DNA of 8,510 bases from an uncultured Campylobacter sp. (lineage in GTDB: Bacteria; Campylobacterota; Campylobacteria; Campylobacterales; Campylobacteraceae). Positions 1 through 6,238 of this stretch are shown piece after piece; positions within the stretch are counted from its first letter, which is position 1; every line of letters begins with the position of its first letter. The stretch is taken from the NCBI GenBank assembly GCA_937896205.1, contig CALBNA010000330.1:1-8510 (forward strand). Direction: 5' to 3'. The position numbers and the translations under genes were made by a program. The notes beneath the pieces were generated by a model. The model was not told the DNA's origin and made no database searches. It worked only from the letters and a program-made list of their open reading frames with translations.

Positions 1-1
1 A

Positions 2-190
2 ATGAGAACTGAAAATATCGTAGTTTGCAACGTCTGCGGACAAAAAAGCACGGAAAACGAAAATGCCGTATTTATCCGCGCCCACAAAAACGGCGAAGAG
101 GTCGACATCTGCACGGCATGCATCCCTAGCGTCATCCATGGCTCTGGCCTAGTCGTTCGCAGCAACGACGAAATCAAAGAGGATATGTAA
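2..190 (+). CDS. Small four-cysteine (zinc-ribbon-like) protein
   Basis: This encodes a 62-residue, mostly polar protein with two CxxC pairs, C9-x2-C12 and C37-x2-C40, separated by 24 residues. That is the usual layout of a single-zinc ribbon or knuckle, so one structural zinc ion bound by four cysteines is the likely state (inference). There is no signal peptide or membrane segment, so it should be cytoplasmic. I do not recognise the family and give no function. The ATG lies one base inside the window, so the ribosome binding site cannot be seen and a longer N-terminus cannot be excluded. However, the first CxxC sits close to the N-terminus, as is common in complete small proteins of this kind. 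The TAA stop is followed after four bases by a clear terminator, so it ends its transcription unit. Even composition and cysteine spacing make it a credible gene. Confidence 0.7.
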   Translation: MRTENIVVCNVCGQKSTENENAVFIRAHKNGEEVDICTACIPSVIHGSGLVVRSNDEIKEDM

Positions 191-193
191 CCG

Positions 194-228
194 ATTTTAG
201 CCCGCTTTGGGCTAAAATTTGATTTTTT
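194..228 (+). terminator. Rho-independent terminator after the four-cysteine gene
   Basis: A perfect 9-bp stem, TTTTAGCCC (195-203) with GGGCTAAAA (209-217), closes a 5-base loop. One more A-T pair (194/218) can be added. It is followed by a T-rich tract to 228. It begins four bases after the stop codon. The A/T-rich flanks mean it might also act on the minus strand, but the T tract favours the + direction. Confidence 0.8.
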
Positions 229-526
229 ACTATTTTAACCCGCCCAAATTTACTCCAGCATTTTCAAATTTACCGCTTTACGTAGATTGAAATACTCCTA
301 TAAAGTTAATCCGTATTTGCAACAAGCTCAAATTTAGCCAAAAAATAAATTTTACGAGAATAGCCGCAAATTTGCCCGCTAAATTTCAAATTTGACGAAT
401 TCTCGTCAAATACGCAAAAACTAAAACGGCAAAAACGCGCCGCCGTAAATTTAAATATCCTAAATTTAGCATAGTCCCGCCAAAGCCGACTAAAATCTCG
501 GTCAAAAGCCCAAACAAAACTACAAC

Positions 527-574
527 AAATTTATCAAAAAGTTACGTTTGATAAATTTAGTTTCGATACGTAAC
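527..574 (+). repeat. 12-bp inverted repeat with a loop that can pair downstream
   Basis: AAATTTATCAAA (527-538) is perfectly complementary to TTTGATAAATTT (547-558) around an 8-base loop. The loop bases GTTACG (541-546) are in turn perfectly complementary to CGTAAC (569-574), the geometry of an H-type pseudoknot. No T tract follows, so it is not an ordinary terminator. It ends about 100 bases before the gdhA start codon. If the promoter lies downstream of it, the dyad would instead be a candidate regulator-binding site. Confidence 0.5.
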
Positions 575-584
575 ACATATCGCC

Positions 585-669
585 TAAAATAAAAATATAA
601 AAATAAATTTAAATAAAAATTTTTTCTAGGAGAGTTAATATTCAACTACAAAAATTTGACGAATAGGAG
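585..669 (+). promoter_or_regulatory. Probable gdhA promoter region and ribosome binding site
   Basis: Candidate -10 hexamers are TAAAAT (585-590), TATAAA (596-601) and the weaker TAATAT (636-641), which follows a T-run at 620-626. No clear -35 is present, as is usual for Campylobacter sigma-70 promoters. AGGAG at 665-669, five bases before the ATG, is the gdhA ribosome binding site. A second Shine-Dalgarno-like TAGGAG (627-632) has no ATG, GTG or TTG at a useful distance and is probably chance or promoter spacer. The choice between the three -10 candidates is uncertain. Confidence 0.4.
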
Positions 670-674
670 CGAAG

Positions 675-2033
675 ATGAGCGAGTACATCGAAAAAACGAT
701 GGAGTGGATAAAAAGAACCAATCCGGGCCAAGGCGTGTTCGTGCAGGCTGCGACCGAGGTGTTAAACAGCCTCGAGCCGCTCATAAAAAAAGAGAGTAAA
801 TACCAAAAACACGCGATCCTAGAGCGTATCGTGATACCCGAGCGCACGGTGATATTTCGCGTTACCTACACGGATGACGACGGCAGACCGCAGGTGCATA
901 ACGGCTACCGCGTGCAGTTTAACTCAGCCGTGGGCCCCTATAAAGGCGGCATCAGACTCCATCCTAGCGTGGATCTTGGCGTGCTAAAATTTTTAGGGTT
1001 TGAGCAAATTTTTAAAAACTCGCTCACCGGCGTAAATATCGGCGGCGCAAAGGGCGGCAGTACCTTTGATCCAAAAGGTAAAAGCGAAGGCGAGATAATG
1101 CGCTTTTGCCAGGCATTTATGAGCGAGCTATACCGCCACATCGGCAACACCGTGGACGTGCCCGCAGGCGATATCGGCGTTGGCGCGCGCGAGATCGGCT
1201 ATATGTTTGGGCAGTATAAAAAACTCACGGGCAGATTTGACGGCATACTAACGGGCAAAGGCCTAAACTGGGGCGGCAGCCTAGCTCGCACGGAGGCGAC
1301 GGGATACGGACTGGTTTATTTCACGCAAAATATGCTGCAAAAAGCGGGCCTAACGCTAGAAGGTAAAAAGTGCAGCATAAGCGGTAGCGGAAATGTCGCT
1401 ATCTACACGGTAGAAAAGCTCTATCAAGTAGGCGCGCTGCCTATCACGGTTTCTGATTCAAACGGATACGTTTATGACGCAGAGGGTATCGATCTAGCCG
1501 TGCTTAAAGAGCTAAAAGAAGTCAAACGCGCGCGCCTTAGCGAGTACGTCAAATTTAGACCGAACGCAAAATACGTAAGCGTAAGCGAATATAAAGAGGG
1601 CAGAAACGGCGTCTGGGACGTGCCGTGCGATGGAGCGTTTCCGTGCGCGACGCAAAACGAACTGCACCTAGCCGACATAAAGACGCTCTACGCTAACGGC
1701 TGTCGCTTCGTGGCTGAGGGTGCAAATATGCCAAGTACGCTTGATGCGATAAATTTTATGCTAGCGCAAAAGGATTTTTACTTCGCTCCGGCAAAGGCGG
1801 CAAACGCGGGCGGCGTGGGCACGTCAGGCCTAGAGATGATGCAAAACGCCGGCATGAGCTCGTGGAGCTTTGAGGAGGTTGATCGCAGACTGCACGGCAT
1901 AATGAACCACATCTTTGAGCTTAGCTACGAAACGAGCAAGGAGTTTGGCGACGAGGGGAATTTGGTGCTTGGCTCAAATATCGCGGGCTTTAGAAAAGTC
2001 GCCGATGCGATGATAGATCAGGGATATGTGTAA
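675..2033 (+). CDS. gdhA: NADP-type glutamate dehydrogenase
   Basis: This cytoplasmic enzyme makes glutamate from 2-oxoglutarate and ammonium with a nicotinamide cofactor, and so assimilates nitrogen. At 452 residues it matches the small hexameric class (E. coli GdhA is 447). The N-terminal substrate domain carries PYKGGIRLHP (88-97), with a substrate-binding lysine at 90, and GGAKGG (123-128), whose K126 is the catalytic lysine. D166 in PAGDIGVG corresponds to the catalytic aspartate. The Rossmann domain shows GSGNVA (237-242), with SDS (260-262) after the second strand, like the NADP-preferring E. coli enzyme. ANAGGVGTSGLEM (376-388) is the conserved hinge-side motif. The ATG has a good AGGAG five bases upstream. 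The gene has its own upstream region and a terminator just after the stop, so it is probably monocistronic. The NADP preference is inferred from family resemblance. No key residue is missing. Confidence 0.97.
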   Translation: MSEYIEKTMEWIKRTNPGQGVFVQAATEVLNSLEPLIKKESKYQKHAILERIVIPERTVIFRVTYTDDDGRPQVHNGYRVQFNSAVGPYKGGIRLHPSVDLGVLKFLGFEQIFKNSLTGVNIGGAKGGSTFDPKGKSEGEIMRFCQAFMSELYRHIGNTVDVPAGDIGVGAREIGYMFGQYKKLTGRFDGILTGKGLNWGGSLARTEATGYGLVYFTQNMLQKAGLTLEGKKCSISGSGNVAIYTVEKLYQVGALPITVSDSNGYVYDAEGIDLAVLKELKEVKRARLSEYVKFRPNAKYVSVSEYKEGRNGVWDVPCDGAFPCATQNELHLADIKTLYANGCRFVAEGANMPSTLDAINFMLAQKDFYFAPAKAANAGGVGTSGLEMMQNAGMSSWSFEEVDRRLHGIMNHIFELSYETSKEFGDEGNLVLGSNIAGFRKVADAMIDQGYV

Positions 2034-2042
2034 ATTTAGATT

Positions 2043-2086
2043 GGGCTCGTTTTAGCTACGCTTAACGTATGTCGGCGAGCCTTTTT
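2043..2086 (+). terminator. Probable terminator of gdhA
   Basis: GGCTCG (2044-2049) pairs with CGAGCC (2076-2081), followed at once by TTTTT (2082-2086). The 26-base apical part contains a smaller stem, TACG/CGTA (2057-2060/2066-2069). It begins ten bases after the gdhA stop. The outer stem is only 6 bp (wobble pairs can lengthen it), so the strength is uncertain. Confidence 0.55.
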
Positions 2087-2469
2087 GGACACGGTTTTGC
2101 TTCGCTACGGCAGGTTTGTTTTACCGTCCCGTGCGCAAAACGCGGGTAATAAAGCCAAAACCGCCCAAATTTGCGAACTTTAAATTTAACGCCGAATTTA
2201 CTAAAGACGCAAACCCGTAGCCGTCAAATTTACAGAGCCGCGCCGACTAAAACGAGCCAAGGCTCGGTTAAATTTATAAGCCTCAAATTTGAGCTAAATT
2301 TGAGAGCAAATTTTACCAAACGACGAGGCGAGCCGAAGCGATCAAATTTGCAAGGCGGATACGCACGCCTCACGCCTGCGACAAATTTATCCGCTCGCCG
2401 CGTATCCCTGCCTGCGTTATTTTTGATTTTGCGTAACGCAAATTTACGCTGCTTCTCGCGCGCCGTAGC
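2087..2469. other. Convergent intergenic region, palindrome-rich, no gene seen
   Basis: This lies between the 3' ends of gdhA (+) and the ABC ATPase (-). A TTG-initiated frame runs through it, but it has no ribosome binding site, low-quality composition, and continues into the ATPase gene, so I treat it as chance. The region holds many short inverted repeats: CGGTTTTG 2092-2099 with 2156-2163; the overlapping GTTTTGC 2094-2100 with 2135-2141; the 12-bp palindrome CTCAAATTTGAG at 2282-2293; GGATACGC 2357-2364 with 2400-2407; and TTTGCG/CGCAAA at 2428-2442. About eleven AAATTT words occur in the whole gap from 2034. It most likely serves transcription termination from both sides. Confidence 0.55.
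2247..2266 (-). terminator. Possible terminator of the uptake genes
   Basis: Read on the minus strand this is a 5-bp GC-rich stem, CGAGC/GCTCG, with a CTTG loop, followed by TTTTAG. It lies about 200 bases beyond the ATPase stop. The stem is short and the T tract only four bases, so this is a weak candidate. No better one was found nearer the gene. GGCTCGTTTTAG here is an exact inverted copy of 2044-2055 in the gdhA terminator. Confidence 0.3.
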
Positions 2470-3243
2470 TCACAGCGGATGCGTCAGGCAGCACTTTCTA
2501 GTTACTTGCTCGATGTACTCCACGCTCAAATTTAGCCCGTAAAGCTTGCTTAGATGTTCGCTTTCTATGATCTCGTCCACGCTGCCAAAAGCCACCTCGC
2601 CCCCGCCCTTAACCAGTGCCACGTAGCCGCCTAAAAGCACGGCAAAATCGGGATTATGCGTGGTTAGCACGATGGTGTAGCCTTGCTCTTTTAGCTGCTT
2701 AACGGTGCGCAGGAATTTATACTGATTGCCAAAGTCCAGCGCCGAGGTCGGCTCGTCAAACACGATGATCTCGGGCTTTGCCGCCATCGCGCGCGCGATC
2801 GAGCACATCTGCTTTTGCCCGCCGCTCATCTGAGTGATAAATTTATCCTCAAGGTGCGTGATCTCAAGCTTTGCGGTAAATTCCTTCGCGATCGCCGTAT
2901 CCTCCTCGCTAGGCCGCGCAAAGATACCCAGATGCGCCGCTCGCCCCATCGTGATAAACTCAAGGCCCGTGTAGTCGTACTCGCAGATCTCGCTTTGAGC
3001 GACGTAAGCCATGATTTTGGCGCGCTCTTTGTTGCTGAGCTCCGCGCTATTTTTGCCGCTGAGCCAAACTTCGCCCGAGTGCGGCGTCTGCGTGCCGCTG
3101 ATTAGGCTTAGCATAGTCGATTTGCCCGCGCCGTTTCTCCCGAGTATCGTTAGGATTTCGCCTTTGCCGACGCGTAAATTTACGTTTTCTAGCCTACCAG
3201 CGCCGTTTGGATAGGCGAAATTTAGATTTTTTACTTCTAACAT
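2470..3243 (-). CDS. ABC transporter ATPase, iron-chelate/cobalamin/nickel type
   Basis: This cytoplasmic subunit hydrolyses ATP to drive the FecCD-family permease encoded just before it. From the chosen ATG it is 257 residues, normal for FecE/FepC/BtuD-like proteins. All nucleotide-binding elements are present: Walker A GRNGAGKST (35-43), Q-loop Q83, signature MSGGQKQ (139-145, Met replacing the usual Leu), Walker B IIVFDEP (159-165), D-loop SALD (167-170) and switch histidine H196. Two starts are possible, GTG at 3246 or ATG at 3243. I prefer the ATG because AAGG lies seven bases upstream of it but only four from the GTG. The permease stop and this ATG share one base (TGATG), which indicates translational coupling. 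Substrate class cannot be read from an ATPase. The last residues (KCCLTHPL) look unlike the family's usual C-terminus and may be lineage-specific. Confidence 0.95.
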   Translation of the reverse strand: MLEVKNLNFAYPNGAGRLENVNLRVGKGEILTILGRNGAGKSTMLSLISGTQTPHSGEVWLSGKNSAELSNKERAKIMAYVAQSEICEYDYTGLEFITMGRAAHLGIFARPSEEDTAIAKEFTAKLEITHLEDKFITQMSGGQKQMCSIARAMAAKPEIIVFDEPTSALDFGNQYKFLRTVKQLKEQGYTIVLTTHNPDFAVLLGGYVALVKGGGEVAFGSVDEIIESEHLSKLYGLNLSVEYIEQVTRKCCLTHPL

Positions 3244-4250
3244 CACGCGACCTTTTTGTTTCGCCAGAGAACCCAGACGAAAAATATCGTGCCGATAAAG
3301 CCCGTAAGTACGCCCAGAGGCACCTCGCTAACGCTGATCGTGCGCGCTAAGGTATCGACAAATAGCAAAAATATCGCGCCCATAAATATGCTCGCAGGCA
3401 AGCTACGGACGTTGTTCGCGCCGACCAGCATACGCGCTAGGTGGGGCATCAGCAGCCCTACCCACGCCACGATACCGCTCACGCAGACGCTGCATGCCGT
3501 TAGTAGCGTAGCGCAGACGATGATGACGCCGCGCTCGAGCGTTACGTTTACGCCCAGTCTAGCCGCGCTCTCGTCACCTAGCGAGAGTAGGTTTATCCTC
3601 CAGCTCATCGCCACGAGTAGCACCGCGCAGGCTATCATCACGGGCACGATAAATTTAAGATTATCCGCGTCGATCTTGGCTAGGCTACCTAGCTGCCAGT
3701 AGACGATGTCTGGTAGCTTGGTCTCTGGGTCGGCGACGTATTTTAAAAAGCCGATCACCGAGGCCATCAGACCGCTAACGATGATACCCGAGAGCACCAA
3801 CATCAGCGTGCTAGAGCGCCCCATCAGACGCGGTATGGATAGCGTCATGCCCACGGCCGCGAGCCCGCAGACAAAGGCTAACGCCTGCACCCAAAAAAGC
3901 GATAAATCAAACATAATCGCAACTGCGGCTCCCACGCAAGCACCTGCCGAAACGCCCAGCAGATCGGGGCTAACTAGCTGGTTGCGAAAGACGCCCTGAT
4001 ACGCCGCTCCGCTGATGCTAAGCGCGGCTCCGACGAGGATAGCCGCGATGATGCGCGGTATGCGGATGTTTTCGACGACGTTTTGGATATTTGCCGCGGC
4101 GTCCGTCGGCACTCCAAAAAAGCCGCCGATCACGCTAAGCACGTCGCCAGGCGCCACGTAAAACCTGCCGACGCCAAGCGCCACTACGCTGCAAACCACG
4201 GTCAGCACGGCTAGCAAAATCAGTGTAAATTTAAAGCTAATATTTTTCAT
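3243..4250 (-). CDS. FecCD-family ABC permease (iron-chelate/cobalamin/nickel uptake)
   Basis: This inner-membrane subunit forms the translocation channel. It is the only permease gene in the cluster, so it probably acts as a homodimer, like BtuC. From the chosen start it has 335 residues with about ten hydrophobic segments. Family motifs are clear: RIPR (63-66); GAALSISGAAYQGVFRNQL (74-92) running into SPDLLGVSAGA (94-104); YWQLGSL (184-190); GDESAARLGV (225-234), the cytoplasmic loop that contacts the ATPase; GIVAWVGLLMPHLAR (259-273); and PLGVLTGFIGTIFF (311-324). The frame is open for 14 more codons upstream. The ATG at 4250 is preferred because AGGAG stands four bases before it and because the extension is arginine-rich, unlike a family N-terminus. 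A 445-base gap separates it from the hydrolase gene upstream, so it may have its own promoter or a processed transcript. Fe-siderophore, haem, cobalamin and nickel chelate are all possible substrates. Confidence 0.95.
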   Translation of the reverse strand: MKNISFKFTLILLAVLTVVCSVVALGVGRFYVAPGDVLSVIGGFFGVPTDAAANIQNVVENIRIPRIIAAILVGAALSISGAAYQGVFRNQLVSPDLLGVSAGACVGAAVAIMFDLSLFWVQALAFVCGLAAVGMTLSIPRLMGRSSTLMLVLSGIIVSGLMASVIGFLKYVADPETKLPDIVYWQLGSLAKIDADNLKFIVPVMIACAVLLVAMSWRINLLSLGDESAARLGVNVTLERGVIIVCATLLTACSVCVSGIVAWVGLLMPHLARMLVGANNVRSLPASIFMGAIFLLFVDTLARTISVSEVPLGVLTGFIGTIFFVWVLWRNKKVA

Positions 4251-4695
4251 CTTTCTCCTAAAATAAAATCTGCGTCTGCGGCAGCGCCGCATGCAAAATC
4301 GCTCGCTTTAAGGGTCAAATTTGCCGCTTTGGTCGCTTTGGTGACCTTTGCGGTATATTCGTCCGTTGCGGCGGAGCTTTGCTAAAATCTTTTTATCTTT
4401 GCTTTTTGCGGATCTCGAGCCGCCTAAGCCTTTATCTGGCGTTTGTGTTTGCCGCTTTAGTCGTCGCAAGCTCGACTCGCAACATTGAAGCACCGTTTGC
4501 GACCGAGAATCTGCCCTAACCACCAAATGGCTTGACGTTTACGGTCAAATTTGACGGTGCGTTTTTTGTTTCTACGACTCGGTCGCTAGCGTCAAATTTG
4601 AGCCTGGCTACGCGTTACCAAATTTAAATCTAACGTTTCCGCAAATTTTTGCTGCGCCAAATTTAAACGCAAGCTTCCGCCGCGTCAAATTTAAG
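4251..4695. other. 445-base gap inside the uptake cluster, no confident gene
   Basis: This gap splits the cluster between the hydrolase and the permease. It contains a strong GC hairpin (4277-4291); a 9-bp inverted repeat, GCGACCGAG at 4499-4507 with CTCGGTCGC at 4578-4586; the 12-bp palindrome GTCAAATTTGAC (4544-4555) inside that loop; and a direct repeat, TTTGCCGCTTT, at 4320-4330 and 4448-4458. A minus-strand frame of about 72 codons (4308-4526) has protein-unlike composition. On the + strand one frame is open from 4262 to 4516 and again to 4624 with a single TAA between. Part of it (from a TTG at 4379) would encode a hydrophobic peptide, but without a well-placed ribosome binding site. 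No obvious terminator follows the hydrolase. Confidence 0.5.
4277..4291 (-). repeat. GC hairpin just upstream of the permease gene
   Basis: TGCGGC and GCCGCA form a perfect 6-bp stem with a 3-base loop, 26 bases upstream of the permease ATG. On the minus strand a T-rich stretch starts only about eight bases later, too far for a standard terminator. It could act as an attenuator, a processing site or an mRNA-stabilising 5' end for the permease-ATPase pair. This is inference from position. Confidence 0.45.
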
Positions 4696-6186
4696 CTATT
4701 TTACGACGCGGTCCATCCATCTAAAAAGCTCGTCCAGATCATAGTCGCCGCCGTGACCTTGCCCCCAAGGCACCGCAAAATCAACCGTCTTGCCCGCATT
4801 TTGTAGCCCCAGTGCCAAGATAAGCGGTACGGCTAGAGCCGTATCGGAGTCGGCCGCGCCGTGCCTGATACGGTAAAATTTAGCCGCGTTTTTATTACCT
4901 AGATAGCTCATCGCGTTTACCATTTTTATGATTTTAGCGTCCGCACTCTCGCCCGTGCCGCGTTTTGCGCTAAATTCGGTAAAGTGCTTGGCCGCCGCGT
5001 CCGCATCGCCAAAAAAGTCGTTTTCGGGATTTTCGAGCCTTAGCCCGTCAAAAGCCGGCACGGCTTTTGCGCGCGACATGGATAGGACATAGTCGTCAAA
5101 TTTAAAATCATAGCCGAGCGTGCAGCCCTGCGTCTCAAGTGTGAAAAACTCGGGCTTTAGCAAGCTTTTGTCGCGGCTTTTTGCGGCGGCATAGGAGTCT
5201 GCGAGCGTCTTTTTGACGTACTCTTTAAAGCTTCCCTCGCCGCTAGGCTCAAGCGTGAGCGCGCGGCCTTTGGCATCCTTTAAATTTAGTGAATTTACGT
5301 AGGCGGGAAAGGCCGATTTTAGCGCGGCGGAGAGCTCTTTTTGCTCTGCGTTTAGCTCGCCTGAGACGGTTTTTGGCTTGCCGCTTCGGTCGTTAAACCC
5401 AGCCCCGTCAAACGCGCTAAAGTCCATTTTCTCGTATTTCGTCTGCGCGCCGAACATCCACTCGTAGGCCGCGTCGGCATTTTCTAGGTTCGTAACCGGG
5501 CAATAGGCGGAGACGGCGTAGATCTCGTCGCTAGCCTTTGCGGCGCCGAGTGCTGCCAGATACGGCTCAAACTCGGGCGCGTCCGCCGAGACGCCAAGTA
5601 GCGCCGACATCGCCCCGCCCGCGCTCGTGCCGTTTGATATGATTTTATTTGCGTCGCCCGCCATCGCCGCGTCGTTAAATTTGAGATAACGCACGGCCGC
5701 CTTTAGATCGACGATGGCGGCGGGCGCTTTGCCGCTAAATTTGCCGTTTGCGTCCTTTAGCGTCCTACCTCTAGCTCCGGGAGCAGCGACGACGTAACCG
5801 CGCTCAAGCGCCGCTAGTACGGCGTTTGGCTTGCCGTTTTTATCAAGAGCGGGCGTAAAAGGCTCGCCCGGCATATATCCGCCGATGGAGTTTGGCAAAA
5901 AGATCGGAGCGCTTGATGCGTCAAATTTGCCCGTCTCGTCTTTTTTGCCCTCGAAATACTGCGCCGGAACGTAAAAATTTAGCCTTTGAAATCGGGTATC
6001 TACGGGATTTGCTACGTAAACTATCCCCTCGTAGGCTCTAAATTTGACCTCTTTTTCGCCCGCTTTTATAGAGCGTGTTTCAAATTTATCCGGATCAAAT
6101 TTTAGATCCACTTTTAGATCCGCCGCCTGCGCGCTAATCGCAGCGCAAAGGCACGCCGCACCGAAAGTTAAAGTCGATTTTTTCAT
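4696..6186 (-). CDS. Exported subtype B tannase-like alpha/beta hydrolase (galloyl/phenolic ester hydrolase)
   Basis: This is predicted to be a serine esterase cutting gallate or related phenolic esters in the periplasm. It has 496 residues. Residues 1-21 are a type I signal peptide (KK, hydrophobic core, AQA before cleavage). C12 and C14 lack a proper lipobox. The nucleophile is S188 in NGTSAGG. RHGAADSDT (441-449) supplies acid D446, and GQGHGGDYD (475-483) supplies H478. Spacing S-D 258 and D-H 32 nearly equals the 256 and 32 known for L. plantarum tannase (S163, D419, H451). The galloyl-binding residues of that enzyme (K343, E357, D421) have likely equivalents in K374 (AKAVPAFDG), E388 (ENPENDFFG) and D448. 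AAGGAG stands five bases before the ATG. It lies 52 bases after the binding-protein gene, so probably in one transcript with it. A feruloyl esterase or siderophore esterase is possible, but the pocket residues favour tannase. Cleavage specificity is not proven. Confidence 0.85.
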   Translation of the reverse strand: MKKSTLTFGAACLCAAISAQAADLKVDLKFDPDKFETRSIKAGEKEVKFRAYEGIVYVANPVDTRFQRLNFYVPAQYFEGKKDETGKFDASSAPIFLPNSIGGYMPGEPFTPALDKNGKPNAVLAALERGYVVAAPGARGRTLKDANGKFSGKAPAAIVDLKAAVRYLKFNDAAMAGDANKIISNGTSAGGAMSALLGVSADAPEFEPYLAALGAAKASDEIYAVSAYCPVTNLENADAAYEWMFGAQTKYEKMDFSAFDGAGFNDRSGKPKTVSGELNAEQKELSAALKSAFPAYVNSLNLKDAKGRALTLEPSGEGSFKEYVKKTLADSYAAAKSRDKSLLKPEFFTLETQGCTLGYDFKFDDYVLSMSRAKAVPAFDGLRLENPENDFFGDADAAAKHFTEFSAKRGTGESADAKIIKMVNAMSYLGNKNAAKFYRIRHGAADSDTALAVPLILALGLQNAGKTVDFAVPWGQGHGGDYDLDELFRWMDRVVK

Positions 6187-6238
6187 TTTAGCTCCTTTTT
6201 ATTTTGCGGGATTTACCCACAAACAAGCTCAAATTTGA

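Larger units (their letters stand above)
229..674. other. Gene-poor region upstream of gdhA with several inverted repeats
   Basis: No convincing open reading frame or tRNA is seen here. The region is A/T-rich and dense in the word AAATTT. It holds several exact inverted repeats: a 9-bp stem at 390-398/403-411; an 8-bp pairing 354-361/399-406 that competes with it; a 5-bp GC stem 426-430/442-446; and a 12-bp stem 527-538/547-558. The last 90 bases become very A/T-rich and probably contain the gdhA promoter. Whether the repeats act as RNA structure or as protein sites depends on where transcription starts, which the sequence alone does not settle. Confidence 0.6.

Noticed and set aside
2171..2542. 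123-codon frame on the + strand between gdhA and the ATPase gene
   Set aside because: TTG start without a ribosome binding site, composition driven by AAATTT words and short palindromes, and its end overlaps the well-supported ATPase gene on the other strand.
3244..3246. GTG as start of the ATPase
   Set aside because: The next codon is ATG with better spacing from AAGG and forms the common TGATG coupling with the permease stop; the difference is one residue.
4251..4292. N-terminal extension of the permease by 14 codons
   Set aside because: The extension is RR-rich with no ribosome binding site, while the ATG at 4250 has AGGAG at the right distance and begins like other FecCD permeases.
4308..4526. 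72-codon minus-strand frame upstream of the permease
   Set aside because: Arg/Lys/Ser-rich, protein-unlike sequence with no ribosome binding site seen; it ends inside the gap and resembles no family I know.
4696..6186. Enterobactin-type trilactone esterase (Cee/Fes/IroE)
   Set aside because: The Ser-Asp-His spacing, the D-x-D after RHG, and the K/E pocket residues match subtype B tannases. I did not see the features expected of the IroE/Fes family.
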